From assembly GCA_002409445.1 (NCBI GenBank), contig DHNJ01000177.1, positions 900 through 11,877 of the forward strand: 10,978 bases of DNA. Direction: 5' to 3'. Each line of letters opens with the position of its first letter. The stretch's first letter is position 1. A model generated the notes under the pieces. The model ran no database searches. It was not told the origin of the DNA and worked only from the letters and a program-made list of their open reading frames with translations. This document shows positions 1 through 8,142 of this stretch, one piece after another. Made by a program: the position numbers and the translations under genes. Source of the DNA: Armatimonadetes bacterium UBA5419. Its GTDB lineage: Bacteria; Armatimonadota; UBA10988.

Positions 1-631
1 TGAGGGGCTCAGCCTGGAGCGCGAGCGCGGCCAGGGCGTGCGGCCGGCCGACGCGGGCGGCGGGCCAGGCGTCGGTGGTGTCGCCCAGCAGGCCTTCGCA
101 GAGGGTCAGCATCTGGTCGGCGCTGACGTGCTCGGCGCGGCGGGCTTCGGCCGCGGCGCGGGTGGCTAGGTCGCTCGCGCCGCCGGCGGCCAGCGATTGG
201 GCCAGGCCCCACCAGGCACTGCTGCCCGGGCCGTCGATCGACAACAGGCGCAGCCAGGCGGCGCGCTGGTTGGGCCGGGGCGCGCCGTTGCGCAGTTCGC
301 GGCGCAGGCGGTCGGCTTCGAGCTGGAGGGTCTCGCGGGCGAAGGCGCGGTTGATGCGGCGCAGCTGCTCGGTGACGCGCTCGGCCGCGGCGCCGCGGAG
401 GCCGGTCAGGCGGCGGTTGATCCACCGGGCGCGGCGGCGGCGGGAGGTTTGGCGGATGATCAGGTCGACGCACCAGAAGGCGAGCGGCACGCCGGTCAGC
501 GAGACGGCGCCCCAGGCCAGGCCGCGGTAGGCTTCGGGCAGGGCGGGGGCCACGCCGAGCACCATCGTGGCGGTGAACACCAGCCAGGCGAGCGCGAGGA
601 GGAAGAAAGGCTGTAACTCGCGTGCGGTCAC
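1..631 (-). CDS. Two-span membrane protein of unknown function, 3' end beyond the window
   Basis: I do not recognise this family. The frame stays open from a GTG at 631 to the left edge (210 codons). The GTG is favoured because AGGAGGGG (645-638) sits 6 nt upstream. Two hydrophobic stretches lie near the N-terminus, at about residues 8-30 and 38-62, and are probably membrane helices. An Arg-rich run (RQTSRRRRARW) follows, which by the positive-inside rule puts the rest in the cytoplasm. Residues 80-130 are charged and probably helical, with many Arg, Glu and Leu. The remainder is Ala-rich and has no motif I can name. The start is 12 nt past the end of the MoxR ATPase gene, so the two should be co-transcribed and the protein could be a client or anchor of that ATPase. 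It does not look like the von Willebrand A-domain protein that often partners MoxR, though such a gene could lie further left. Confidence 0.75.
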   Translation of the reverse strand, partial: MTARELQPFFLLALAWLVFTATMVLGVAPALPEAYRGLAWGAVSLTGVPLAFWCVDLIIRQTSRRRRARWINRRLTGLRGAAAERVTEQLRRINRAFARETLQLEADRLRRELRNGAPRPNQRAAWLRLLSIDGPGSSAWWGLAQSLAAGGASDLATRAAAEARRAEHVSADQMLTLCEGLLGDTTDAWPAARVGRPHALAALALQAEPL

Positions 632-637
632 TCGCGG

Positions 638-643
638 CCCCTC

Positions 644-645
<2 letters not shown>
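638..645 (-). promoter_or_regulatory. Strong Shine-Dalgarno that sets the GTG start of the membrane protein
   Basis: AGGAGGGG lies 6 nt before the GTG at 631. It overlaps the last two bases of the TAG stop of the upstream MoxR gene (646-644), so a terminating ribosome sits on the next gene's ribosome binding site. Confidence 0.8.
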
Positions 646-1607
<962 letters not shown>

Positions 1608-1615
<8 letters not shown>

Positions 1616-2501
1616 CGGTCACCTCGGCGGGTAGTCGCCACCAGGTGACGACACGGCTGGCGCGGCGGGTGCGCTCGCCCCAGAGCTTGTTGGTGCGCCA
1701 GAGCCAGAAATGGGGCGGGCCGGCGACGCGCTCGGGCTCGGTGACCTGCTGCCAGCCGAGGCGCGCGCAGAAGCCGGCGAGTACCTCGGGCGTGAACAGC
1801 ACGCGGTGCCAGGCGGTCCAGTGGAAGCCCTGGCCGGCTTGGCGCGCGGGGTCGCCAGTGTGCGGGCGGCTGGCGGCGTCGGGGGTCTCGATCATGACCA
1901 GCGCGCCGGGCTTGCCCACCCGCTGCATCTCGCGCAGGGCGCGGTAGGTGTTGACGTCGTGCTCGATGACGTGGCGGGCGTGGACGACGTCGAAGGTGTG
2001 GTCGGCGGCCGGCACGCTGGTCAGCGAGCCCTCGTGGGCGTCGAGGCCATGCTGCCGGGCGAAGGCGACGACCTCGGCCGAGGTGTCGACGCCCATCGTG
2101 CGCCAACCGCGCTGCTGACCGGCAAGGAGCATCGAGCCGTAGCTGCTGCCGATGTCGAGGAACGAGCCGACCGGCGTCATCGCCTCCAGGACGCGGAAGC
2201 GGTAGTCGGCGGTGCGCAGCTTGTGCCTGAGACGCCGGCCATAGTTGCTCTCATAGACGTAGGAGCCGTTGGTTACCAGGCTGTCGCCGCCGAGCGGGTC
2301 GGCCGAGTTCCAGAAGCCGCAGCGCTCACAGTAGAGCCAGTCGGGCGAGGGCCAGGGCGCGTCTTGGCGGGGGCGTGGGTACCGCTGCCGCTCGGCCCAG
2401 CCGCACCACGTGCAGCGCTCGCGCGCGACGACGGCGAGGTCGTCATCGACCGAGGGCGCCTCGGGGGTGACGGCAGCAGGGGTGATCCGCAACGGTAGCA
2501 T
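1608..2501 (-). CDS. Class I SAM-dependent methyltransferase with N-terminal zinc-ribbon-like Cys pairs
   Basis: With the start at 2501 the product has 297 residues. Two Cys pairs, C30-x2-C33 and C58-x2-C61, suggest a zinc ribbon. The catalytic domain follows: SAM motif I LDIGSSYG (115-122), the acidic residue D139 at the end of the second strand (GVDTS), and HVIEH (177-181), typical of the Methyltransf_11/23 type. The C-terminal third is rich in Trp and His. Similar zinc-ribbon methyltransferases occur in sugar and surface-polymer loci, but I cannot name the substrate. An upstream ATG at 2537 is in frame but lies before the TATAAT box at 2526-2521, so a transcript from that promoter would not contain it; I therefore chose 2501. 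That start has only a weak GGA (2513-2511) and a leader of about 13 nt. It is the first gene of the operon with the MoxR ATPase. Confidence 0.88.
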
Positions 2502-2520
2502 ACGCGTGAGTCCAGCGCGT

Positions 2521-2526
2521 ATTATA
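2521..2526 (-). promoter_or_regulatory. Consensus -10 box for the methyltransferase-MoxR operon
   Basis: Read on the minus strand, 2526-2521 is a perfect TATAAT in otherwise very G+C-rich DNA. Transcription should begin near 2514, about 13 nt before the ATG at 2501. There is no convincing -35 at the expected distance (CATGGA at 2549-2544), so an activator may be needed or the -10 may do most of the work. Confidence 0.7.
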
Positions 2527-2547
2527 GCCCAGCGCACCGCGGGTCCA

Positions 2548-2556
2548 TGCTATGAT
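2548..2556 (+). promoter_or_regulatory. Extended -10 promoter of galK
   Basis: TGCTATGAT is an extended -10 (TGn plus TATGAT, 5 of 6 to consensus). The expected -35 position, around 2528-2533, reads CCCAGC and does not match. Transcription should begin near 2563, giving a leader of about 30 nt before the galK ATG. An in-frame ATG at 2552 lies inside this box and cannot be the start for this transcript. Confidence 0.7.
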
Positions 2557-2580
2557 GCGCGGCACCGGGTGGGGGCGGGT

Positions 2581-2587
2581 AAGGAGG
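2581..2587 (+). promoter_or_regulatory. Shine-Dalgarno that sets the galK start
   Basis: AAGGAGG lies 6 nt before the ATG at 2594. It selects this start over the in-frame ATGs at 2552 and 2555. Confidence 0.85.
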
Positions 2588-2593
2588 CTGACG

Positions 2594-3772
2594 ATGGCGT
2601 TGGATCGTGCAAAGATGGGCCGCGAGTTTGCTGTGCGCTTCAGCGGCGAGCCTCGGTTGTTCCGCGCTCCGGGCCGGGTCAACCTGATCGGCGAGCACAC
2701 CGACTACAACGACGGCTTCGTGCTGCCGGTCGCCATCGACCGCGAGGTGATGTTCGCCGTGCGCGCGCGGACCGACCGCAAGGTGCGCCTGGCGGCCCTC
2801 GATGTCGCGCCGCAGACCGTCTTCGAGTGTGACCTGGACGAGCCGGTGCGGACAACGAGCGCGCACCACTGGTCTTCGTACGTCAAGGCGATGGCCCGCG
2901 CGCTGGAGGGCGAGGGCGTGCGCTGTACCGGCTTCGAGGGCGTCGTCGCCGGCGACGTGCCGATCGGCGGCGGCGTCTCGTCGTCCTCGGCGTTCACCGC
3001 CGCGGTGGCGACCCTCTTCGAGCGCCTGAACAGCCTGCGCCTGCCGCCCAAGCGGATGGTCGAGCTGATCCTCGACGCCGAGAACCTGGCCACGGGTCTG
3101 CGCGGCGGGATCATGGACCAGTACACCGCGCGGCTGGGCAAGGCCGGCGCGGCGTTGCTGATCGACTGCCGGGTCAAGGAGCATGTCGAGGTCGAGCTGC
3201 CGGAGATGACCATCGTCGTCGCCGACACGCGGCGGCCGCGAACGCTGGCGGCGACGGCCTACAACGAGCGGCGCGCGCAATGTGAACTGGCGGCGCGGGC
3301 GGTGGCCACGCGCCACGAGAACGTGCGCGCGCTGCGCGACGTGACGCCGTCGATGCTGGAGGACTGCCGCGACCTGCTGAGCCGCGACGTCTACCGCCGC
3401 GCGCGCCACGTGGTGACCGAGACCGAGCGCACGCTGGCCAGCGTCGACCTGCTGCGCGCGGGCGACCTGGTGGGGTTTGGCCGGCTGGTGACCCAGAGTC
3501 ACCAGAGCCTGCGCGACGACTACGAGGTCTCCTGCGAGGAGCTGGACGTGCTCGCCGAGATCGCCTGGACGGTGCCCGGCGTGTACGGTGCGCGGATGGT
3601 CGGTGCGGGCTTTGGCGGGTGCATCATCGCCCTGTGTGGCGCGGAGACGGTCGGTCCGCTGACGACGGCGCTGCGCCGCGAGTACATGCGCCGCTGCGGC
3701 CGCGAGACCGACGTCTACGCGACAGTCGCCAGTGATGGCGCGAGCGAGGTGACCGAGGGCGCCGAGGCCTAG
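2594..3772 (+). CDS. galK: Galactokinase
   Basis: The 392-residue product matches the usual galactokinase length. It is a cytoplasmic GHMP kinase that phosphorylates galactose to galactose 1-phosphate in the Leloir pathway. The signature GRVNLIGEHTDYNDGFVLP spans 27-45. The ATP loop GDVPIGGGVSSSS lies at 120-132. Catalytic D175 is in GIMDQ, and a YNERR segment supplies Y223. GARMVGAGFGGC (332-343) is motif 3. Sugar-contact residues by analogy with human GALK1 (R28, E34, H35, D37, D175, Y223) are all kept. Oddities are V336 where most galactokinases have Thr (RMTGAGFGG), and SSSSAFT where SSSAALE is usual. No galT, galE or galactose transporter is in view. The gene stands alone between the divergent methyltransferase and convergent kdsB. 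A related sugar substrate remains possible, but galactokinase is by far the best call. Confidence 0.93.
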   Translation: MALDRAKMGREFAVRFSGEPRLFRAPGRVNLIGEHTDYNDGFVLPVAIDREVMFAVRARTDRKVRLAALDVAPQTVFECDLDEPVRTTSAHHWSSYVKAMARALEGEGVRCTGFEGVVAGDVPIGGGVSSSSAFTAAVATLFERLNSLRLPPKRMVELILDAENLATGLRGGIMDQYTARLGKAGAALLIDCRVKEHVEVELPEMTIVVADTRRPRTLAATAYNERRAQCELAARAVATRHENVRALRDVTPSMLEDCRDLLSRDVYRRARHVVTETERTLASVDLLRAGDLVGFGRLVTQSHQSLRDDYEVSCEELDVLAEIAWTVPGVYGARMVGAGFGGCIIALCGAETVGPLTTALRREYMRRCGRETDVYATVASDGASEVTEGAEA

Positions 3773-3782
3773 CTACTCGGCG
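3760..3782. terminator. Hairpin over the abutting galK and kdsB stop codons, possible bidirectional terminator
   Basis: CGCCGAG (3760-3766) is perfectly complementary to CTCGGCG (3776-3782) around a 9-nt loop, GCCTAGCTA. The loop holds the galK stop TAG (3770-3772) and, on the other strand, the kdsB stop (3775-3773). The position is ideal for terminating both converging transcripts. No T-tract follows on either strand, so it is not a classical intrinsic terminator. It may act as a 3'-end stabiliser, or arise by chance from two similar Ala-Glu C-termini. Confidence 0.45.
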
Positions 3783-4498
3783 AGCAGCCGGCGCACGCGT
3801 TCGAGGTCGGCCGGCGTGTCGACGCCGAGCGCGTGGTGCGGCGTCTCGGGGCAGATGATCCGGTAGCCGTGCTCCAGCGCGCGCAGCTGCTCCAGGCTCT
3901 CGGCCTGCTGCAGCGGCGTCGGCGGCAGTTGCGCGTAGTGCAGCAGGAACTCCCGCCGGTAGACGTACAGCCCAATGTGCCGCCAGTAGGCCAGCGGCTG
4001 GTCTGCGTCGCGACGGTAGGGGATGGGGCTGCGGCTGAAGTAGAGGGCGAAGTCGTCCTGGTCGACGACCACCTTGACCGCGTTGGGGTCTTCGAGCGCG
4101 GCGCGGTCGACCAGTGCCTCGCGCAGCGTGCTCATCGGCACGTCGGGGCGGTCGAGCAGCGGCTGGACGGCGATCTCGATCGACTGGCTGGCGATCAGCG
4201 GCTCATCGCCCTGGACGTTGACCACCAAGTCGCAGGTCAGGCCCGCGGCGACCTCGGCCAGCCGGTCGGTGCCCGTCTGGTGGTCGGCGCGGGTCATCAC
4301 CGCGCGACCACCGAACTCCTCAACCGCGTTGACGACGCGCTGGTCGTCGGTGGCCACGAGTACTTCGGCGATGCCGTCCGCGGCGGCCGTGCGCTCGTAG
4401 ACGTGCTGGATCATGGGCTTGCCCGCGATATCCAGCAGCGCCTTACCCGGCAGCCGCGTCGAGCCGAAGCGGGCCGGGATGAGCGCGACGACGCGCAT
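3773..4498 (-). CDS. kdsB: 3-deoxy-manno-octulosonate cytidylyltransferase (CMP-Kdo synthetase)
   Basis: This cytoplasmic enzyme activates Kdo with CTP to CMP-Kdo, the donor for the lipopolysaccharide inner core. The 241-residue product is close to the usual length of about 248. Visible motifs are the nucleotide-binding IPARFGSTRLPGK (7-19), TRADHQTGTDRLAE (69-82), VQGDEP with metal ligand D98, DPNAVKVV (137-144), ALYFSRSPIPY (151-161), HIGLY (174-178), a LEQLRALEHG segment (202-211) and GVDTPADLERV (225-235) with the probable second metal ligand D227. The ATG shares its A with the secF stop (TGATG), and I see no Shine-Dalgarno, so translation probably depends on secF. Its stop directly abuts the galK stop with no spacer. 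CMP-pseudaminate or similar sugar cytidylyltransferases are less likely given the full KdsB motif set. Confidence 0.95.
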   Translation of the reverse strand: MRVVALIPARFGSTRLPGKALLDIAGKPMIQHVYERTAAADGIAEVLVATDDQRVVNAVEEFGGRAVMTRADHQTGTDRLAEVAAGLTCDLVVNVQGDEPLIASQSIEIAVQPLLDRPDVPMSTLREALVDRAALEDPNAVKVVVDQDDFALYFSRSPIPYRRDADQPLAYWRHIGLYVYRREFLLHYAQLPPTPLQQAESLEQLRALEHGYRIICPETPHHALGVDTPADLERVRRLLAE

Positions 4499-5781
4499 CA
4501 GTAGCGGCGCTTGGAGCGACCGCCCTTACGCGAGGCAGGCTTGCGGCGCGCGGCGGGCTGGTCGGCACTGCCGGCCTCCTCATCGGCATCGGCCGCGGGT
4601 GCGGCGGGCTTGGGTCGCGGGGCGTCGGTCGGCTTCTCGCTGGTGACCACGGGGAAGGCCCCGCCACCCGCGGGCGTTGTGCTGCGCGAGCCACGGACCA
4701 GCCCAGCGCCGGCCGGCGTCGAGCGCGCGGCGCGCACAGGGCGCTCGATGCGCGGGGCATCGTCGCGGGCGGCGGCGCGGCGGCCGGCGGCTTCCTGCAT
4801 CTTGAGCAACAGCGGTGCGGCCAAGAAGATCGAGCTATAGGCACCGGCAAGCATACCGACCATCATCGCGAAAGCGAAGTTGCGGATACCGACACCACCC
4901 ATCAGGGCCAGCAGCAGCAGCGGGGCGATGGTGGTTAGGGTGGTGATGATCGAGCGACCCATCGTCTGCCAAACGCTGGCCTCGACGACCGCCTCCAGGT
5001 GTACCTTCTGGCGGCGCTGGAGCGGGTCGAGCTTGCGCAGGTTCTCACGGATGCGGTCGTAAATGACCACCGTGTCCTGCATCGAGAAGCCGATGACCGT
5101 GAGCAGGGAGGCGATGTAGGTGGTGTCGACGTCGTGGCCGGTGAAGGCGTAGACGAGGGTCAGGATGATCGCGTCGTGGATGACGGTGATCGCCGCGGAG
5201 AGACCGAACAGCCAGCCGCCGCCTAGACCCGCGATGTTGTAGCGGATATAGACGTAGATCATGATCAGCAGGGTGCCGAGGATGAGCGCGAGGATCGCCT
5301 GCTTGCGCAGCATCTCGCCGATCACCGGGCCGACCAGCTCGTGCTGGACCATCTCGACGTTGCCGAACTTGGCGGCCAGGGCGGACTCGATCGCCGCGCC
5401 CTCGGTCGCTGCCTGCTGGCTCGCGGTCGTGGTGTCCTTGGCCTCCGAGCCGGTGGAGGTGCGGATCTGCACCTGGTTGCCCTGGGGGAAGACCTGGATC
5501 GCGGCACCGGAGAGGTCAACCGCGGCGCCGGCGGCCTCGCGGACCTGGGCGATGGTGTCGGGCGCGTTGTCGCCCGGCAGCTCGGGGTCGAAGGTGTAGA
5601 CGTAGGCGGCACCACCCGTGAAGTCGATGCCCCAGGCCAGTGCGGAACCGGTCGTCGACTTGTTGTAGGCCATCTTGCCCAGGCCGGCGAGGATCATGAC
5701 GATCGCGATGCCGAACCAAAGCGCCGTGCGCGGCACGATGGGGAACGGGTACGGGTACTTGGTCTTGGTCTCAGCAGCCAC
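4498..5781 (-). CDS. secF: Protein translocase subunit SecF
   Basis: SecF joins SecD at the SecYEG channel and uses the proton-motive force to drive export. The 427-residue protein starts at a GTG behind AGGAG (5793-5789, 7-nt spacing). Helix 1 is at about 19-36, then the periplasmic base motif GIDFTGG (51-57). The VGPVIGEMLRKQA segment (150-162) leads into the membrane part, where GFSMQDTVVIYDRIREN (231-247) is the conserved proton-relay region; Q235 stands where Asn is usual. Further helices run to about 327. After that comes a tail of about 100 residues rich in Arg, Ala and Pro, with a short acidic patch (398-402) and a very basic end (RRKPASRKGGRSKRRY). Most SecF proteins stop soon after the last helix, at roughly 300-330 residues. 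secD lies 36 nt upstream, and kdsB overlaps the stop. Confidence 0.96.
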   Translation of the reverse strand: MAAETKTKYPYPFPIVPRTALWFGIAIVMILAGLGKMAYNKSTTGSALAWGIDFTGGAAYVYTFDPELPGDNAPDTIAQVREAAGAAVDLSGAAIQVFPQGNQVQIRTSTGSEAKDTTTASQQAATEGAAIESALAAKFGNVEMVQHELVGPVIGEMLRKQAILALILGTLLIMIYVYIRYNIAGLGGGWLFGLSAAITVIHDAIILTLVYAFTGHDVDTTYIASLLTVIGFSMQDTVVIYDRIRENLRKLDPLQRRQKVHLEAVVEASVWQTMGRSIITTLTTIAPLLLLALMGGVGIRNFAFAMMVGMLAGAYSSIFLAAPLLLKMQEAAGRRAAARDDAPRIERPVRAARSTPAGAGLVRGSRSTTPAGGGAFPVVTSEKPTDAPRPKPAAPAADADEEAGSADQPAARRKPASRKGGRSKRRY

Positions 5782-5788
5782 GGTGGCT

Positions 5789-5793
5789 CTCCT
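5789..5793 (-). promoter_or_regulatory. Shine-Dalgarno of secF
   Basis: AGGAG lies 7 nt before the GTG at 5781, in the 36-nt secD-secF gap. It supports the GTG start. Confidence 0.75.
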
Positions 5794-5817
5794 GCCTGCT
5801 ATCTCAATCCTGAACGA

Positions 5818-8142
5818 CTAGTTGCTTGCGGTGTGGGTGTCGCGGTCGACACGGTAGGTCGTCTCGACATTCGACCCGAACCGGGAGGCGGCTAGCAGGT
5901 TCTGCATCTTGCGCGTCATGACCAGCGCGGTGAACAGGTGGCAGACGATGCCCAGCGAGAGGGTCACCGCGAAGCCACGGATGGCGCCGGTGCCCAGTGC
6001 GTAGAGCACGATCGACATCATCAGCGCGGTCGCGTTGCCGTCGAGGATGGCCGGCCAGCTGCGGTCATAGGCGTGCCGCAGGTTAAGGTGCAGCGGTCGG
6101 GTCGGGAAGTCGCGCAACTCCTCACGCAGACGCTCGAAGACGATGACGTTGGAGTCGACCGCCATACCGACGCTCAACAGCAAGCCCAGGATGCCCGGCA
6201 GCGTCAGCGTGGCGCCGACGAGGTGGAGCAGGGCGAGCGTGAAGATGATGTAGAAGATCAGCGCGATGTTGGCGAGCCAACCGGAGACCTTGAACATCAC
6301 GACCATGATGACGAAGATGATCAGCGTACCGATCAGACCGGCCTTGGCCGACTGGCTGACCGAGTCGTCACCCAGGGTGGCCGAGATCATGCGCTGCTCG
6401 ACGATGTCAACCGGCACCGGCAGCGAACCGGCCTTGAGCAGCGTCTCGAGGCGCTTGGCCTCCTCGATCGTGGCGAAGCCGCCACTGATGCTGACGCTGC
6501 CGCCGTAGTGGGTCGACTGCATGACCGGCGCGGAGATGACCTCACCATCGAGGTAGACCGCGAGGTACTTGTTGAGGTTGTTGCGGGCGAAGTCGTCGAA
6601 GCGGCGGGTGCCCTCGCTGTCCAGGTCGAGCAGGACGGCCGGCTCGTTCTGGCGGACGAACTGCACCGAGATCATGTTGGTGATCAGGTTCGTGCCCTGG
6701 AGGATGTTCTGGCTGCCGTCGAACTCGGGCGCCTCGTGGTAGACGATCTCGGTCGGCACGGTCTCACTACCGCCGGAGGCGGGCGCGAAGGTGGTGATCT
6801 CGGCGCCGTCCGAGCCGGTCTCGATGCGCGGCACGTACTGCTCGGGGACCTTGCGGAACTCGAGGCGGGCGGTGGTGCCGATGATCGCGACGGCCTCGTC
6901 CGGGTCCTTGATGCCCGGCAGCTGGACGGCGATGCGGTCGGTGCCCTGGGTCACGACCTGGGCCTCGGAGACGCCCAGGCGGTCGACGCGGCGCTGGATG
7001 ACGTCCTTGACCTGGGCCATCGCGTCACGCGGGATGCTCAGGTCGCGGGCCTCGCCCAGCGGCACGGTCTGCGGGAAGAGCTGCTTCAGCTCGTTCTCGA
7101 AACCGCTCAGCTGCGTGCTCTTGATCTGGTCGCGGTCGGCCTTGGACAGGCCACCCGAGGGGTCGATGAAGGTGCGGATGACGACGATGTTCGAGCCGAC
7201 CATCTCGGCGGAGATGTCGCCCTCGCGCGAGTACTTGGCGCGCAAGGTATCGATGTTGGTCTCGAGCCAGCCGTTGATCGCCTCGCGGACCTCGCGGCGC
7301 AAGTCCTCGTCGTGGAGCATCTCGCGGGTCTTGTCGTCCAACGTGGTCGGGGTCTCGACACCCTTGGGCTGCTCGCCCGTGGTCTCGGCCGGCGCCTGAG
7401 CCAGGCGCAGATCGCCACCGGTCGGCGCGGCCTCGCCCGGCAGCGCCTCATCGGCGGCCTTCGGCGCGGCGTCCGTCTTCGCGGCTTCCGCCGGCGCGGC
7501 CTTGTCGGCCTCGGCGGCCGGGGCCGTCGCGCTGGTCTCGGCGGCCGCCTTGGGCAGCCCGGCCAGGGCGGCGCGCAGGTCGGTCACGTTGTCGGCCAGC
7601 CGATAGCGAAACTCAGTGTTCTGGGTGCGGGCCTTGAGCACGAGTTGGACACCGCCCTGCAGGTCGAGACCCAGGCGCAGCGCGAGCGCGGGCTTGTAGA
7701 GGCCGATCGGGCCCAGCTTGACCACCGGCTCGGCGCCAAAGGCGGAATCGTCGAGCGAGGTGTTGGTGATCTTGCCCTGCGTGGTGACCACGGACTCGAC
7801 AGCCTCGCGGATGCGACCCTCGAAGTCACGGGCCTCGGCGCGGTCGCGCACGTCGGTGCGGATGCGCAGGTCGTTGGTCGTGGGGAAGGCGACCAGCGGG
7901 CGGATGAGATCGAGTCGGTCGAGCTCGGCGATCAACTCCTTACGCAGATCACCGCGAACCTGCTCGCTGGTGGCGAAGGGCTGCTCGAAACGGAACGTAT
8001 AGCCGGCCTGCTGGAACTCGCTACCGCCGGTGAAGCGCACCGGCTGGAACACGAACAGAAAGGCTAGCACGCCCAGCAGCACGGACAGCCAGAGGTGGAG
8101 CTTGTCGCGACGCTTGTCGGCCAGGCCGTAGCTCGATGCCAT
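5818..8142 (-). CDS. secD: Protein translocase subunit SecD
   Basis: SecD is the larger subunit of the SecDF export motor. The 774-residue protein is longer than E. coli SecD (615). Helix 1 is at about 16-34. A long periplasmic region follows, with GLDLQGGVQLVLKA (158-171), a low-complexity Ala/Glu/Thr/Pro stretch (about 197-265), QRRVDRLGVSEAQVV (383-397) and IAVQLPGIKDPDEA (404-417). The second half has YLAVYLDGEVISAPV (526-540) and SGGFATIEEAKRLETLLKAG (553-572). Five more helices follow from about 601, with GMAVDSNVIVFERLREE (659-675) carrying proton-relay D663. I start at the ATG at 8142 because GGGAGG (8156-8151) lies 8 nt upstream and helix 1 then sits where SecD needs it. The frame stays open back to a TTG at 8277, which would add 45 Arg-rich residues. 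It is the first gene of secD-secF-kdsB. Confidence 0.96.
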   Translation of the reverse strand: MASSYGLADKRRDKLHLWLSVLLGVLAFLFVFQPVRFTGGSEFQQAGYTFRFEQPFATSEQVRGDLRKELIAELDRLDLIRPLVAFPTTNDLRIRTDVRDRAEARDFEGRIREAVESVVTTQGKITNTSLDDSAFGAEPVVKLGPIGLYKPALALRLGLDLQGGVQLVLKARTQNTEFRYRLADNVTDLRAALAGLPKAAAETSATAPAAEADKAAPAEAAKTDAAPKAADEALPGEAAPTGGDLRLAQAPAETTGEQPKGVETPTTLDDKTREMLHDEDLRREVREAINGWLETNIDTLRAKYSREGDISAEMVGSNIVVIRTFIDPSGGLSKADRDQIKSTQLSGFENELKQLFPQTVPLGEARDLSIPRDAMAQVKDVIQRRVDRLGVSEAQVVTQGTDRIAVQLPGIKDPDEAVAIIGTTARLEFRKVPEQYVPRIETGSDGAEITTFAPASGGSETVPTEIVYHEAPEFDGSQNILQGTNLITNMISVQFVRQNEPAVLLDLDSEGTRRFDDFARNNLNKYLAVYLDGEVISAPVMQSTHYGGSVSISGGFATIEEAKRLETLLKAGSLPVPVDIVEQRMISATLGDDSVSQSAKAGLIGTLIIFVIMVVMFKVSGWLANIALIFYIIFTLALLHLVGATLTLPGILGLLLSVGMAVDSNVIVFERLREELRDFPTRPLHLNLRHAYDRSWPAILDGNATALMMSIVLYALGTGAIRGFAVTLSLGIVCHLFTALVMTRKMQNLLAASRFGSNVETTYRVDRDTHTASN

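Larger units (their letters stand above)
2515..2562. repeat. Imperfect inverted repeat holding both divergent -10 boxes
   Basis: The left arm (2515-2528) read as its complement is GCTATAATACGCGC. The right arm (2549-2562) is GCTATGATGCGCGG. They agree at 11 of 14 positions and flank a 20-nt centre (2529-2548). The symmetry may only reflect two similar promoters facing away from each other, or it may double as a dimeric operator. Confidence 0.6.

Noticed and set aside
9..473. A 154-codon minus-strand frame near the left edge
   Set aside because: Almost entirely Arg, Pro and Ala. The neighbouring frame from GTG 631 has a strong Shine-Dalgarno, membrane helices and normal composition.
2502..2537. 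An upstream in-frame ATG for the methyltransferase, adding 12 residues
   Set aside because: It lies upstream of the TATAAT box, so it would not be in the transcript.
2552..2593. An upstream in-frame ATG for galK, adding 14 residues
   Set aside because: It lies inside the -10 box, and the ATG at 2594 has AAGGAGG at 6 nt and matches the usual galactokinase N-terminus.
2522..3502. A 326-codon minus-strand frame across galK
   Set aside because: His/Arg/Ala-rich composition without motifs; galK motifs on the plus strand explain this DNA.
5938..8067. A 709-codon open frame on the plus strand, antisense to secD
   Set aside because: It is the mirror frame of a G+C-rich gene, its product is Asp/Arg/Gly/Gln-rich with no domain, and secD on the other strand is unmistakable.
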